A DNA stretch of 64,000 bases from positions 3,720,001-3,784,000 of the forward strand of contig NZ_FNRX01000002.1 in NCBI RefSeq assembly GCF_900105195.1. Reading direction: 5' to 3'. Shown in pieces: positions 31,859 through 43,585 of this stretch. Numbering within the stretch: position 1 is the stretch's first letter; every line of letters starts with the position of its first letter. A program made the position numbers and the translations under genes. The DNA is from Rhodococcus pyridinivorans. Its GTDB lineage: Bacteria; Actinomycetota; Actinomycetes; Mycobacteriales; Mycobacteriaceae. Under the pieces are notes generated by a model. The model saw only the letters and a program-made list of their open reading frames with translations, was not told the DNA's origin and did no database searches.

Positions 31859-33007
31859 ATGAGCGAACGCACCACCGTCGGCACCGTCGAGGATCTGCAC
31901 GCTTCCGCGACCCGCCTGACGGGCCTGACCGATTTCGGCGACGACGACTACCGTGACGGGCTCGAGGTCCTGCTCGAGTCGTATGCGCGGGACGAGAAGC
32001 TCACCCCGCTCGGCAGCAAGATGTCACGGGTCTTCCTGCGCGGCGCCCTCGTGGCGCGGTTGCTGTCGGAATCTGCCTGGTCTGCCCATCCCGAGCACAC
32101 GGACGTCCCGGTCACCCGGCCGATCTTCGTCACCGGCCTGCCCCGTACCGGCACGACGGCACTGCACCGCCTACTCGCCGCGGATCCCGCCCATCAGGGG
32201 CTCGAGATGTGGCTGACCGAGATGCCGCAACCGCGACCTCCTCGCGAGACCTGGGCGGAGAATCCCGTCTTCGCCGGGATCGAGGCCGGATTCGCACAGC
32301 ACCACGTCGAGCATCCCGAATTCATGGGTGTGCACTACATGTCGGCCGCCGAGGTCGAGGAATGCTGGCAGTTGCTGCGCCAGTCGTTCCGCTCGATCTC
32401 CTACGAGTGCCTGGCCCACCTGCCCACCTATTCGCAGTGGCTCGCGGAGCAGGACTGGACCGCGGCCTATGCCCGGCACCGGAGGAATCTGCAGCTCATC
32501 GGACTGCCGGACGCCGACAAGCGGTGGGTGCTCAAGAATCCCAGTCATCTGTTCGCACTGGACGAACTGCTCACGGTGTATCCGGACGCGCTCGTCGTCG
32601 TCACCCATCGAGATCCGCGCACCGTGATCCCGTCGGTGTGCAGCCTCGCGGCGCAGGCCACAGAGGGATGGTCCGACGCGTTCGCCGGTGAGACGATCGG
32701 GCGCAGCCAGCTCGACCTCTGGGCACGGGGTTTCGATCATTTCACCGAGGTGCGCCGCCGGCACGATCCCGCTCGTTTCGTCGACGTGGACTACCGGGAT
32801 TTCGTCGCCGATCCGCTCGGCACCGTCGGCGGCCTGTACGACCGGTTCGGTCTGCCGTTCACCGCGGAGGCCGAACGCGCGATGGCCGACCTGCACGAAG
32901 AAAGCCGCAGCGGGGCAAGGAAACCCGCGCACCGGTACACGCTCGAGGAGTTCGGGCTGAGTGTGGGCGAGGTCGACGAACGTTTCCGCGACTACGCGTA
33001 CCGCTGA
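31859..33007 (+). CDS. PAPS-dependent sulfotransferase
   Basis: 382 residues. The 5'-phosphosulfate-binding loop is VTGLPRTGTT (91-100) and the 3'-phosphate-binding segment is VVVTHRDPRTVIPSVCSL (R251, S259), both diagnostic of PAPS sulfotransferases (Sulfotransfer_3 type). A late conserved region KPAHRYTLEEFGL is typical of the actinobacterial branch. It would transfer sulfate from PAPS to a hydroxyl on an unknown, probably hydrophobic, acceptor. GGGAAAG precedes the ATG. Close to cysDNC-cysQ, which supplies PAPS and removes PAP. Confidence 0.9.
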   Translation: MSERTTVGTVEDLHASATRLTGLTDFGDDDYRDGLEVLLESYARDEKLTPLGSKMSRVFLRGALVARLLSESAWSAHPEHTDVPVTRPIFVTGLPRTGTTALHRLLAADPAHQGLEMWLTEMPQPRPPRETWAENPVFAGIEAGFAQHHVEHPEFMGVHYMSAAEVEECWQLLRQSFRSISYECLAHLPTYSQWLAEQDWTAAYARHRRNLQLIGLPDADKRWVLKNPSHLFALDELLTVYPDALVVVTHRDPRTVIPSVCSLAAQATEGWSDAFAGETIGRSQLDLWARGFDHFTEVRRRHDPARFVDVDYRDFVADPLGTVGGLYDRFGLPFTAEAERAMADLHEESRSGARKPAHRYTLEEFGLSVGEVDERFRDYAYR

Positions 33008-33079
33008 ACCCGGCAGGAAAGGCACCGGAAACCGGTGTGCCCTGGCTACCTGCGCGTTCGTCCGTGGGATGATGGAGGC

Positions 33080-33607
33080 ATGCCCGCACCACTCCCCCTC
33101 GACCCCATCGCCGAAGCCCACCGCCAGTGGACCGCCCACGGCTGGGGCGAAGTCGCGGACGGCATGGCCGCGGTCACCTCGGTGATGCGGGCACAGCAGA
33201 TCATGATGGCGCGGGTCGAGGAGGTGCTCAAGCCCTTCGGCCTGACCTTCGCCCGCTACGAACTGCTCACGCTGCTGCATTTCACCAGGTCGGGAGCATT
33301 GCCGATGGCGAAGGCCAGCGCGCGCCTGCAGGTGCACCCCACCAGCGTCACCAATGCCGTCGACCGGCTCGAGAAGGCCGGACTGGTCCGGCGTACCCCG
33401 CATCCGAGCGATCGACGGGCCACACTCATCGAACTCACCGACGAGGGACGGGCATTGGCGATCCAGGCGACGGAGAAGCTCAACACGGAGGTCTTCGCCC
33501 GGCCCGGCATTCCGGAGGAGCACATCGACACACTGCTGCGCATCATCGCGACGATGCGGCACGACGCCGGCGACTTCGACACCGGCGGTGCGCCTTCCAA
33601 GTGGTGA
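33080..33607 (+). CDS. MarR family transcriptional regulator
   Basis: 175 residues from ATG 33080. Winged helix-turn-helix at about 50-120: ARYELLTLLHFTRSGALPMA, LQVHPTSVTNAVDRLEKAGL and the wing RRTPHPSDRRATLIELT. It follows the sulfotransferase by 72 bases, a gap holding a small CACCGG-AAA-CCGGTG repeat (33023-33037) that could be an autoregulatory operator. The translated start is uncertain: GGAGG is only 1 base from this ATG. Confidence 0.88.
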   Translation: MPAPLPLDPIAEAHRQWTAHGWGEVADGMAAVTSVMRAQQIMMARVEEVLKPFGLTFARYELLTLLHFTRSGALPMAKASARLQVHPTSVTNAVDRLEKAGLVRRTPHPSDRRATLIELTDEGRALAIQATEKLNTEVFARPGIPEEHIDTLLRIIATMRHDAGDFDTGGAPSKW

Positions 33608-33634
33608 GGCGCGAGAGATTGCCGAGAAACGAGG

Positions 33635-33660
33635 AGGGCCGCCCCGTTCGGGGCGGCCCT
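33635..33660. terminator. Bidirectional terminator hairpin (MarR gene / echA)
   Basis: AGGGCCGCCCC (33635-33645), loop GTTC, GGGGCGGCCCT (33650-33660): a perfect 11-bp GC stem with a stable tetraloop between two convergent stops, 28 bases after the MarR gene and 24 before the echA stop. Downstream bases TCGTCGTGT are only weakly T-rich. Confidence 0.7.
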
Positions 33661-33683
33661 TCGTCGTGTACGGGTGGTGCGGA

Positions 33684-34460
33684 TCAGGCGTGCTTGAACT
33701 CCGGCGCGCGCTTCTCGACGAAGGCCGCCATGCCTTCCTTCTGGTCGGCGGTGGCGAACGTCGAATGGAACACGCGGCGCTCGAACTTCACGCCCTCGGC
33801 CAGCGTCGTCTCGAAGGACCGGTTGACGGCCTCCTTCGCCATGATCGCAACCGGCAGCGACATCGACGCGATGGTCGTCGCCGTCTCGAGCGCCACGTCG
33901 AACAGTTCGGCGGCGGGAACGATGCGCGAGACGAGTCCGGCGCGCTCGGCCTCCTCGGCGTCCATGTTGCGGCCGGTCAGACACATGTCCATGGCCTTGG
34001 CCTTGCCCACGGCGCGGGTGAGACGCTGCGATCCGCCGATGCCCGGGATGACGCCGAGCTTGATCTCGGGCTGACCGAACTTGGCGGTGTCGGACGCGAT
34101 GATGAAGTCGCACAGCATCGCCAGCTCGCAACCGCCACCGAGCGCGTAGCCCGACACCGCAGCGACGATCGGCTTGCGGACGGACGAGAGCCGATCCCAC
34201 TGCGAGAACAGGTCTTCCGCGTAGACCTCGGCGAAGGTCTTCGGAGCCATCTCCTTGATGTCGGCGCCGGCGGCGAACGCCTTCTCCGAGCCGGTGAGCA
34301 GGATCGCACCGATCTCGTCGTCCGCGTCGAGTTCCTCGACGGCGGCGACGACCTCACGCATCAACTGGCTGTTGAGGGCGTTGAGCGCCTTCGGCCGATT
34401 GAGGGTGACGATGCCGACGCGGCCTTTGCGGTCGAGCAGGATGGTCTCGAAATCGGTCAC
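33684..34460 (-). CDS. echA: Enoyl-CoA hydratase
   Basis: Hydrates 2-enoyl-CoA; in this operon probably methacrylyl-CoA to 3-hydroxyisobutyryl-CoA. From GTG 34460 (V-T-D-F-E-T-I-L-L) it has 258 residues. Oxyanion-hole segment [10 protein letters not shown] and catalytic glutamates in [10 protein letters not shown] and [14 protein letters not shown] are intact. GTG overlaps the mmsB stop by 4 bases. It is of EchA8-like type. Last gene of the valine catabolic operon. Confidence 0.94.
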   Translation of the reverse strand: MTDFETILLDRKGRVGIVTLNRPKALNALNSQLMREVVAAVEELDADDEIGAILLTGSEKAFAAGADIKEMAPKTFAEVYAEDLFSQWDRLSSVRKPIVAAVSGYALGGGCELAMLCDFIIASDTAKFGQPEIKLGVIPGIGGSQRLTRAVGKAKAMDMCLTGRNMDAEEAERAGLVSRIVPAAELFDVALETATTIASMSLPVAIMAKEAVNRSFETTLAEGVKFERRVFHSTFATADQKEGMAAFVEKRAPEFKHA

Positions 34461-35365
34461 TGGCTGTCCTTCACGGTCGAGCGGTCTCGGATGTCGGTGA
34501 TGATGGCGGAGAAGTCGAGTCCTCCACCACCCTCGGTGTTGAAACGATGGTAGAGCTCGGCTGCACGCAGTCCGAGTTCGGCCTCGACACCGTTGGCGCG
34601 CACCGCGTTCGCGGCCAGTCCGAGATCCTTGTCCATGAGCGCGGCCGCGAAGCCTGGCGTGTAGTCGTTGTTCGCGGGGGTGGTCGGGACGGGGCCCGGC
34701 ACCGGGCAGTTGCTCGTCAACGCCCAGCACTGACCGGACGCGTTGGACGCGACGTCGAACAGTGCCTGGTTGTCGAGGCCCAGCTTCTCACCGAGGACGA
34801 ATGCCTCGCTGATGGCGATCATCGAGATGCCCAGGATCATGTTGTTGCAGATCTTCGCGGCCTGGCCGTTGCCCGACCCGCCGCAGTGGACGATCTTACG
34901 TCCCATGGCCTCGAGCAGGGGCTTCGCGGTGGCGAAGTCGTCCTCGCCGCCGCCGACCATGAACGCGAGGGTGCCTGCGGCGGCACCGGCGACACCGCCG
35001 GAGACCGGGGCGTCGACGGCACGGTGACCGGCCTTGCGTGCCTTCTCCGCCGCCGCGCGGGCATCGGCGACGTCGATGGTCGAGCTGTCGACGAACAACG
35101 TGTTCGCCTCGGCCGCAGGCAGGATCTCGTCGTACAGGTCGAGGACGAGCTTGCCGTTGGGCAGCATGGTGATCACGACCTGGGCGCCGCGCACCGCGTC
35201 GGTCGCGGTCTCGGCGACGGTGATGCCGTTCTTCGTGGCCTCTTCCTGCGCAGCGGGAACCGGGTCGTAACCGTTGACTGTGTACCCGGCGCGGACGAGG
35301 TTCGCGGCCATCGGCCCACCCATGTGTCCGAGGCCGAGGAAGGCGACGGTGGGAAGTTCACTCAT
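34457..35365 (-). CDS. mmsB: 3-hydroxyisobutyrate dehydrogenase
   Basis: Oxidises 3-hydroxyisobutyrate to methylmalonate semialdehyde with NAD. 302 residues from ATG 35365; Rossmann motif [20 protein letters not shown] at the N-terminus, substrate loop [20 protein letters not shown], and the catalytic lysine in [13 protein letters not shown]-terminal [17 protein letters not shown] is typical. Translationally coupled to genes on both sides. Confidence 0.96.
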   Translation of the reverse strand: MSELPTVAFLGLGHMGGPMAANLVRAGYTVNGYDPVPAAQEEATKNGITVAETATDAVRGAQVVITMLPNGKLVLDLYDEILPAAEANTLFVDSSTIDVADARAAAEKARKAGHRAVDAPVSGGVAGAAAGTLAFMVGGGEDDFATAKPLLEAMGRKIVHCGGSGNGQAAKICNNMILGISMIAISEAFVLGEKLGLDNQALFDVASNASGQCWALTSNCPVPGPVPTTPANNDYTPGFAAALMDKDLGLAANAVRANGVEAELGLRAAELYHRFNTEGGGGLDFSAIITDIRDRSTVKDSQ

Positions 35366-36426
35366 CGGTCGTTCTCCTTGGGAGCGGCGAGCCCGAGTTC
35401 GAGATCGCCGAGCGGCTGGAAGTAGGCGTCGACGTCGGCCTCGGTGACATCGGCGAGGGTCGCCGGCGACCACTGCGGGTTGCGGTCCTTGTCGACGACC
35501 TGTGCGCGGATGCCCTCGACGAGGTCGTGCGACTTCAGCGAGGCGGTCGAGACCCGGAACTCCTCGTTCAGCACCTCTTCGAGGCTGCCGAGCTGCCGGG
35601 CGTGACGCAGCGAGCGGAGGGTCACCTTCAGCGCGACAGGCGATTTCGCGAGCACCTGGCCGGCGGTCTCCCGTGCCTCCGGAACATCGGAAGCCCGAAG
35701 GCGTTCGACGATCTCCTCGACGGTGTCGGCGGAGTACGCCGCGTCGATCCATTCGCGCTGCCCGAGCAGCGCCGATTCCGGTGCGGGCTGCGAGTATTCG
35801 GCGAGCGCGTCCTCGAGCGGGCCGGATTCGAGTGCGGCGACGAACTTGTCGAGCGAATCGAACGGCAGGTAGTGGTCGGCGAAGCCCAGGGTGACGGCGT
35901 CGCCGGCCTTCATCCGTCCGGTGGTCAGCGCGATGTGCGTGCCGATCTCGCCGGGGGTGCGCGAGAGCAGGTAGGTGCCGCCGACGTCGGGAACGAATCC
36001 GATTCCGGTCTCGGGCATCGCGATGCTCGAGCGTTCGGTGACGATCCGGACGTTGCCGTGCGCCGAGATCCCGACGCCGCCGCCCATGACGATGCCGTCC
36101 ATGATCGCGATGTACGGCTTCGGGTAACGACCGATGGCGGCGTTGAGGATGTACTCGTCGCGCCAGAAGTCCTGCGATCCCGTGCCGCCGTCCTTGGCGT
36201 CGTGGTAGATCGAGACGATGTCGCCGCCGGCGCACAGGCCGCGCTCACCGGCACCGCGCACCAGCACGGCACGCACCGAATCGTCGTTCTCCCACGCGCT
36301 CAGGGCCTTCGACATCTCGAGGACCATGGCGTGGTTGAGGGCGTTGATGGCCTTGGGCCGGTTGAGCGTGATACGGCCGATGCCGTCCTTCACGTCGATG
36401 AGGATCTCGGGTTCCTGCCCGGTCAT
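35362..36426 (-). CDS. 3-hydroxyisobutyryl-CoA hydrolase
   Basis: Crotonase-fold thioesterase that frees 3-hydroxyisobutyrate from CoA. 354 residues from ATG 36426, longer than hydratases because of the C-terminal HIBCH region. Key motifs: CAGGDIVSIYHDA (oxyanion hole), GIVMGGGVGISAHG and MPETGIGFVPDVGG with the catalytic Glu. Overlaps the acyl-CoA dehydrogenase stop and mmsB start by 4 bases each. Confidence 0.94.
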   Translation of the reverse strand: MTGQEPEILIDVKDGIGRITLNRPKAINALNHAMVLEMSKALSAWENDDSVRAVLVRGAGERGLCAGGDIVSIYHDAKDGGTGSQDFWRDEYILNAAIGRYPKPYIAIMDGIVMGGGVGISAHGNVRIVTERSSIAMPETGIGFVPDVGGTYLLSRTPGEIGTHIALTTGRMKAGDAVTLGFADHYLPFDSLDKFVAALESGPLEDALAEYSQPAPESALLGQREWIDAAYSADTVEEIVERLRASDVPEARETAGQVLAKSPVALKVTLRSLRHARQLGSLEEVLNEEFRVSTASLKSHDLVEGIRAQVVDKDRNPQWSPATLADVTEADVDAYFQPLGDLELGLAAPKENDR

Positions 36427-37577
36427 GCCACTCCGTTCTGCGCTGCAGCCACCACGCTCCGCGCGACGACCACCCGCATGATCTCGTTGGTTCCTTCCAG
36501 GATCTGATGCACGCGCAGGTCGCGGACGATCTTCTCGATCCCGTACTCGGCAAGGTAACCGTAGCCGCCGTGCAACTGCAGCGCCTCGTTCGCGACCTCG
36601 AAACCGGTGTCGGTGGCGAAGCGCTTGGCCATCGCGCACAGCTCCACGACGTCGTCGGCGCCACGGTCGAGAGCGTCGGCGGCACGCCACAGCATCGTGC
36701 GTGCGGCCTCGAGTTCGATCCGCATGTCGGCGAGGCGGAACTGCAGCGCCTGCGAGTCGAGCAGCCGCTCGCCGAATGCCTTGCGCTCGGCGAGGTAGGC
36801 GACCGCCCGGTCGAGGGCGGTCTGGCCGCCGCCCACCGAGCACGCGGCGATGTTGATGCGGCCGCCGTTGAGGCCGTGCATGGCGATCCGGAAGCCGCCG
36901 CCCTCGGTGCCGAGGAGGTTCTCGGCGGGCACGCGGGCGCCGTCGAGGATGACCTGGCGGGTGGGCTGCGCGTTCCAGCCCATCTTCTTCTCGTTGGCGC
37001 CGAAGGACAGCCCGGCGGTGTCCTTCGGGACGATGAACGCCGAAATACCGCGGGCGCCGGTATCGCCGGTGCGGGCCATGACCACGTAGACGTCGGACGT
37101 GCCGGCCCCGGAGATGAACTGCTTGACTCCGGTGAGCACGTACTCGTCGCCGTCACGAACGGCCTTGGTGCTCAGGGCCGCCGCATCGGATCCGGCGCCC
37201 GGCTCGGTGAGGCAGTAGCTCGCGAGGTGCTCCATCGTGCAGAGCTTCGGGATCCACTGCTTGCGCTGGTCGTCGTTGCCGAACTTGTCGATCATCCACG
37301 TGACCATGTTGTGGATGGAGATGTAGGCGGCGATGGACGGGCAACCCTTCGCGAGCTCCTCGAAGATGCGGACGGAGTCGAGGCGTCGCAGCCCCGATCC
37401 GCCCACGTCCTCGCGGACGTAGATCCCGCCCATGCCCAGTTCGGCGGCCTTGCGCAGCACGTCCACGGGGAAGTGCTTGCTCTGGTCCCATTCGACCGCG
37501 TTCGGGGCCAGATATTCGGTGGCGAAGTCCCGGGCGGTGTCGCGGATCGCCCGGTCGTCGTCGGTGAGAACGAACAT
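36423..37577 (-). CDS. Acyl-CoA dehydrogenase (probable isobutyryl-CoA dehydrogenase)
   Basis: FAD enzyme introducing a 2,3 double bond into a short branched acyl-CoA. 384 residues: MFVLTDDDRAIRDTARDFAT start, CLTEPGAGSDAAALSTKAVR flavin-binding region, FGANEKKMGW, and the catalytic glutamate in HQILEGTNEIMRVV. Isobutyryl-CoA specificity is inferred from its place between mmsA and the hydroxyisobutyryl-CoA hydrolase; the sequence alone does not fix chain length. 11 bases after mmsA. Confidence 0.92.
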   Translation of the reverse strand: MFVLTDDDRAIRDTARDFATEYLAPNAVEWDQSKHFPVDVLRKAAELGMGGIYVREDVGGSGLRRLDSVRIFEELAKGCPSIAAYISIHNMVTWMIDKFGNDDQRKQWIPKLCTMEHLASYCLTEPGAGSDAAALSTKAVRDGDEYVLTGVKQFISGAGTSDVYVVMARTGDTGARGISAFIVPKDTAGLSFGANEKKMGWNAQPTRQVILDGARVPAENLLGTEGGGFRIAMHGLNGGRINIAACSVGGGQTALDRAVAYLAERKAFGERLLDSQALQFRLADMRIELEAARTMLWRAADALDRGADDVVELCAMAKRFATDTGFEVANEALQLHGGYGYLAEYGIEKIVRDLRVHQILEGTNEIMRVVVARSVVAAAQNGVA

Positions 37578-37588
37578 CGATGGACCGC

Positions 37589-39121
37589 CTAGTTCATCGT
37601 CGGGATGACGAAGTGGTCGGTGTCGGCCACGTGCGCACCCTCGATGTCGCCTTCCTTGACACCGGACGGCCAGCGCTGCGTGACCGTCTTGGTCTTGGTG
37701 TAGAAGCGGAAGGCGTCGGGGCCGTGCTGGTTGAGGTCGCCGAAGCCGGAGGCCTTCCAGCCGCCGAAGGTGTAGTACGCGATCGGGACGGGGATCGGGA
37801 CGTTGATGCCGACCATGCCGACCTCGACGCGGGCCGCGAAGTCGCGGGCGGTGTCGCCGTCGCGGGTGAAGATCGCGACGCCGTTGCCGTACTCGTGCTC
37901 GGTGGGCAGGCGCAGGGCGTCCTCGTAGTCGCGCGCACGCACCACGGTGAGCACGGGACCGAAGATCTCCTCCTTGTAGATGGACATCTCGGGGGTGACC
38001 TTGTCGAACAGGGTGGCGCCCGAGAAGAAGCCGTTCTCGTGGCCCTCGAGGACGAAGTCGCGGCCGTCGACGACCAGCTCGGCGCCTTCTTCGACGCCCT
38101 GGGCGATGTAGCCGTGCACGCGGTCGCGGGCGGCGGCGGTCACGAGCGGACCGAAGTCGGCCTTCTCGTCGAAGCTGGTGCCGATACGCAGTTCGGCGAT
38201 GCGCTCGGTGAGCTTGGCGACGAGACGATCCGCGGTCTCCTCGCCCACGGGGACGGCGACGGACAGCGCCATGCAGCGCTCACCGGCCGAGCCGTAGGCG
38301 GCGCCGACGAGTGCGTCCGCGACCTGGTCGAGGTCGGCGTCGGGCATGACGATCGCGTGGTTCTTCGCACCACCGAAGCACTGTGCGCGCTTGCCGTTCT
38401 TCGCGGCCGTCTCGTAGATGTACTGCGCGATGGGAGTCGAGCCGACGAAGCCGATCGCCTTGATGCGCGGGTCGTCGAGCAGGTAGTCGACGGCGCTCTT
38501 GTCGCCGTTGACGACGTTGAACACACCGGCGGGCAGGCCGGCCTCGAGGAACAGCTCGGCCAGACGGAGCGGCACCGAGGGGTCGCGCTCGGAAGGCTTG
38601 AGCACGAACGCGTTTCCGGCGGCGAGCGCCGGGCCGGCCTTCCACAGCGGGATCATGGCCGGGAAGTTGAACGGGGTGATCCCGGCGACGACGCCGAGGG
38701 GCTGACGCATCGAGTACACGTCGATTCCGCCGCCTGCGGACTCGGTGTACTCACCCTTGAGGAGGTGCGGGGCGCCGATCGCGACCTCGATCACCTCGAG
38801 GCCGCGCTGGATGTCGCCCTTCGCGTCGGGGACGGTCTTGCCGTGCTCGCTCGACAGCAGGTGGGCGAGCTCGTCCATGTTCTCCTGCACGAGGTACACG
38901 AACTTCATGAGGACGCGCACGCGCTTCTGCGGATTCCAGGACGCCCACACCTTCTGCGCCTCGGCGGCGTTGGCGATGACGGCGTCGACCTCGGAGTCGG
39001 CCGCGAGCGGCACGCGGGCCTGGACCTCTCCGGTGTTGGGGGCGAAGACGTCGGCGAAGCGGCCGGAGGTGCCGGCGACGTGCTGCCCGCCGACGAAGTG
39101 GGTCAATTCTCGAACGCTCAT
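37589..39121 (-). CDS. mmsA: CoA-acylating methylmalonate-semialdehyde dehydrogenase
   Basis: Converts methylmalonate semialdehyde to propionyl-CoA with NAD and CoA, the last step of distal valine breakdown. 510 residues from ATG 39121; MSVRELTHFVGGQHVAGTSG start, NAD-binding and glycine motif FVGSTPIAQYIYETAAKNGK, and the catalytic cysteine in GSAGERCMALSVAV. First gene of the five-gene valine operon. Confidence 0.96.
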   Translation of the reverse strand: MSVRELTHFVGGQHVAGTSGRFADVFAPNTGEVQARVPLAADSEVDAVIANAAEAQKVWASWNPQKRVRVLMKFVYLVQENMDELAHLLSSEHGKTVPDAKGDIQRGLEVIEVAIGAPHLLKGEYTESAGGGIDVYSMRQPLGVVAGITPFNFPAMIPLWKAGPALAAGNAFVLKPSERDPSVPLRLAELFLEAGLPAGVFNVVNGDKSAVDYLLDDPRIKAIGFVGSTPIAQYIYETAAKNGKRAQCFGGAKNHAIVMPDADLDQVADALVGAAYGSAGERCMALSVAVPVGEETADRLVAKLTERIAELRIGTSFDEKADFGPLVTAAARDRVHGYIAQGVEEGAELVVDGRDFVLEGHENGFFSGATLFDKVTPEMSIYKEEIFGPVLTVVRARDYEDALRLPTEHEYGNGVAIFTRDGDTARDFAARVEVGMVGINVPIPVPIAYYTFGGWKASGFGDLNQHGPDAFRFYTKTKTVTQRWPSGVKEGDIEGAHVADTDHFVIPTMN

Positions 39122-39207
39122 GTCCGATCCCGTCCTTTACTGGTGTGCGATGACGTGGGGTGTGCGATTTCGGCACGAACGGGCCCAGGCCCGAAGTCTT
39201 CGCTCAT

Positions 39208-39235
39208 CCTATAGTTGGAAGTCCACGTATGTCTA
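39208..39235 (-). promoter_or_regulatory. Candidate sigma-A promoter for the valine operon
   Basis: On the minus strand TAGACA (39235-39230), 16 bases, TATAGG (39213-39208), about 87-114 bases upstream of the mmsA start. The -10 is good and the -35 fair. No gene in 39122-39297. Confidence 0.45.
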
Positions 39236-39297
39236 CCGTCACACCGGACCGGATCCGCCGGCACCCTCACGCACGGTCGATGCGCGAGGGGCCGATA

Positions 39298-39849
39298 TCA
39301 GCCCTCGGCGATCTGCTGCGCCTTCGCGTACGCCAGGTGCAGGAAGTCGGCTCCGGTCAGCGCCGCGAACGAACCCGCCACCAGACGCGTGAGATTCGGA
39401 GCGTAGACGCGGCCGAAGACCATCGCCGTCACCGTCCACAGGTCGAGGCAGAAGGGGCAGGCCAGCAGTTCCCCGACGGCGTGACGGACCCGCGACGACT
39501 TGCGGGGCTGCTCCATCACCTCGGCCGGACCACCGGGGCCGTCGAACTTCGTGAACGGTGCGCGGACGGGACTGGTCACCGCCGCCTTGCTCACGATCCG
39601 GGAGACCTTGTGGCTCGCGAGCGCGGTCACCACGAGATCGCCGGCATCGGGCTTCGGCATCGGCCGCCCGCGCTTTGCCGCGACGGCGCCGAGCGTGCCG
39701 ACAGTGGTGAGGTACACGGACATGAGCACCGCATATCCACCGAGGGGTCGATCCTCCCCGTTCCGATAGGTGTCGGCCTCCTGCTGGACCGCATCGACCG
39801 CACGTTCGGCGTTCTCCCGCGCTGTCGACGATGCTTCCGGAGTCCGCAT
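39298..39849 (-). CDS. DUF1360 family membrane protein
   Basis: 183 residues from ATG 39849, chosen because GGAGG lies 4 bases upstream; a 22-codon longer in-frame version exists. DUF1360 features: a first hydrophobic segment (YAVLMSVYLTTVGTLGAVAA), the central DLVVTALASHKVSRIVSKAAVTSPVRAPFT and the conserved cysteine pair in LLACPFCLDLWTVTAMVFGR. Related proteins resemble sporulation YjcA of Bacillus; role unknown. Stands alone downstream of the SWIM gene. Confidence 0.85.
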   Translation of the reverse strand: MRTPEASSTARENAERAVDAVQQEADTYRNGEDRPLGGYAVLMSVYLTTVGTLGAVAAKRGRPMPKPDAGDLVVTALASHKVSRIVSKAAVTSPVRAPFTKFDGPGGPAEVMEQPRKSSRVRHAVGELLACPFCLDLWTVTAMVFGRVYAPNLTRLVAGSFAALTGADFLHLAYAKAQQIAEG

Positions 39850-39957
39850 GAATCCTCCACTCGTGGCATGTGCTGTCGGTGGCGCGACCGGAGCCGTCAC
39901 CTTCACGGGCGGCATACCCCAGGGACGGACGACACAACCACCGGCGACCGATCGAGG

Positions 39958-40728
39958 TCAACGCATGCGGCGGTAGAGATCCTCGAGGTCGATGATCCCC
40001 CGGATCACCACGGCTTCGTCGGTTCCGCCGGCCCGCAACGCGCGGCGCAGCAGCATCGGATCGAGGTCCTCGAGCGCGGGACGGAACCGTTCCGTGGGCA
40101 GCTCGGACAACTCGGTGTCGTCGCCGTAGAAGTCCCGCGCCGCGGCCACCTCTTCGTAGGCGTCCGCATCGTCGACGCCGCCGATCAGCGTCGCGAGGTC
40201 CACCCCGCGCAGGGTCAGGACCGCGAACGGTTGGTCGTCGACGTGTTCTGCGAGCAGGTAGGCGACGGCCGCGGCGTGCTTGCAGGGCCACCCGTCGTCG
40301 GGGCAGGTGCAGTCGAAGTCGAGTTCACCCGAGCGTCGCGGGAGGAGGGCCGATCCGAGTTCCTCGGGAAGGATGCCCGCCGCAAGTCGCGTCAGCATGC
40401 CCGGCGACGAGCGGACGAGCGAGACGAGGTCTCCCACCGCCTCCTCGTCGAGCGTGCGCACCCGCACCGCCGAGGTGAAAGGGGTGAGTTGACTGCCCTG
40501 CACGTCGCCGACGGCCGCTCCGGGTTCGAGCCGCATGGAGATCACCTGGCCGGCGCGTGCATACGCACGGCCCCGCGTCAGTCGCCCCTTCTCGGCGACC
40601 TCCTCCATCGCCGAGATCAGTTCCTTCGACCACCAGCTGCGGCCGATCGAGCCCCGCTTGGTGCGCGCCTCGATGCCGCCGTCGATCCGGCGGGCCGTGC
40701 CGTAGCGGCGTACGTTGCCCCGTGCCAT
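39958..40728 (-). CDS. SWIM zinc-finger protein
   Basis: 256 residues with a SWIM motif CxCx(n)CxH visible as DFDCTCPDDGWPCKHAAAV (around residue 138-156). The N-terminus (YGTARRIDGGIEARTKRGSIG) and the GRLTRGRAYARAGQV segment are typical of SWIM proteins paired with SNF2 ATPases. SWIM fingers bind nucleic acids or proteins. Its ATG abuts the SNF2 stop codon exactly (40728/40729), so the two products are almost certainly partners. Confidence 0.9.
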   Translation of the reverse strand: MARGNVRRYGTARRIDGGIEARTKRGSIGRSWWSKELISAMEEVAEKGRLTRGRAYARAGQVISMRLEPGAAVGDVQGSQLTPFTSAVRVRTLDEEAVGDLVSLVRSSPGMLTRLAAGILPEELGSALLPRRSGELDFDCTCPDDGWPCKHAAAVAYLLAEHVDDQPFAVLTLRGVDLATLIGGVDDADAYEEVAAARDFYGDDTELSELPTERFRPALEDLDPMLLRRALRAGGTDEAVVIRGIIDLEDLYRRMR

Positions 40729-43536
<2,808 letters not shown>

Positions 43537-43585
43537 GCCCACTATCGTGCCAGCCGCACCCGACCCCGATGGCAGGCTGGGTCCC

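Noticed and set aside
33021..33040. CACCGG-AAA-CCGGTG as a terminator after the sulfotransferase
   Set aside because: Only six paired bases and a 3-base loop; more likely a weak regulatory repeat or chance.
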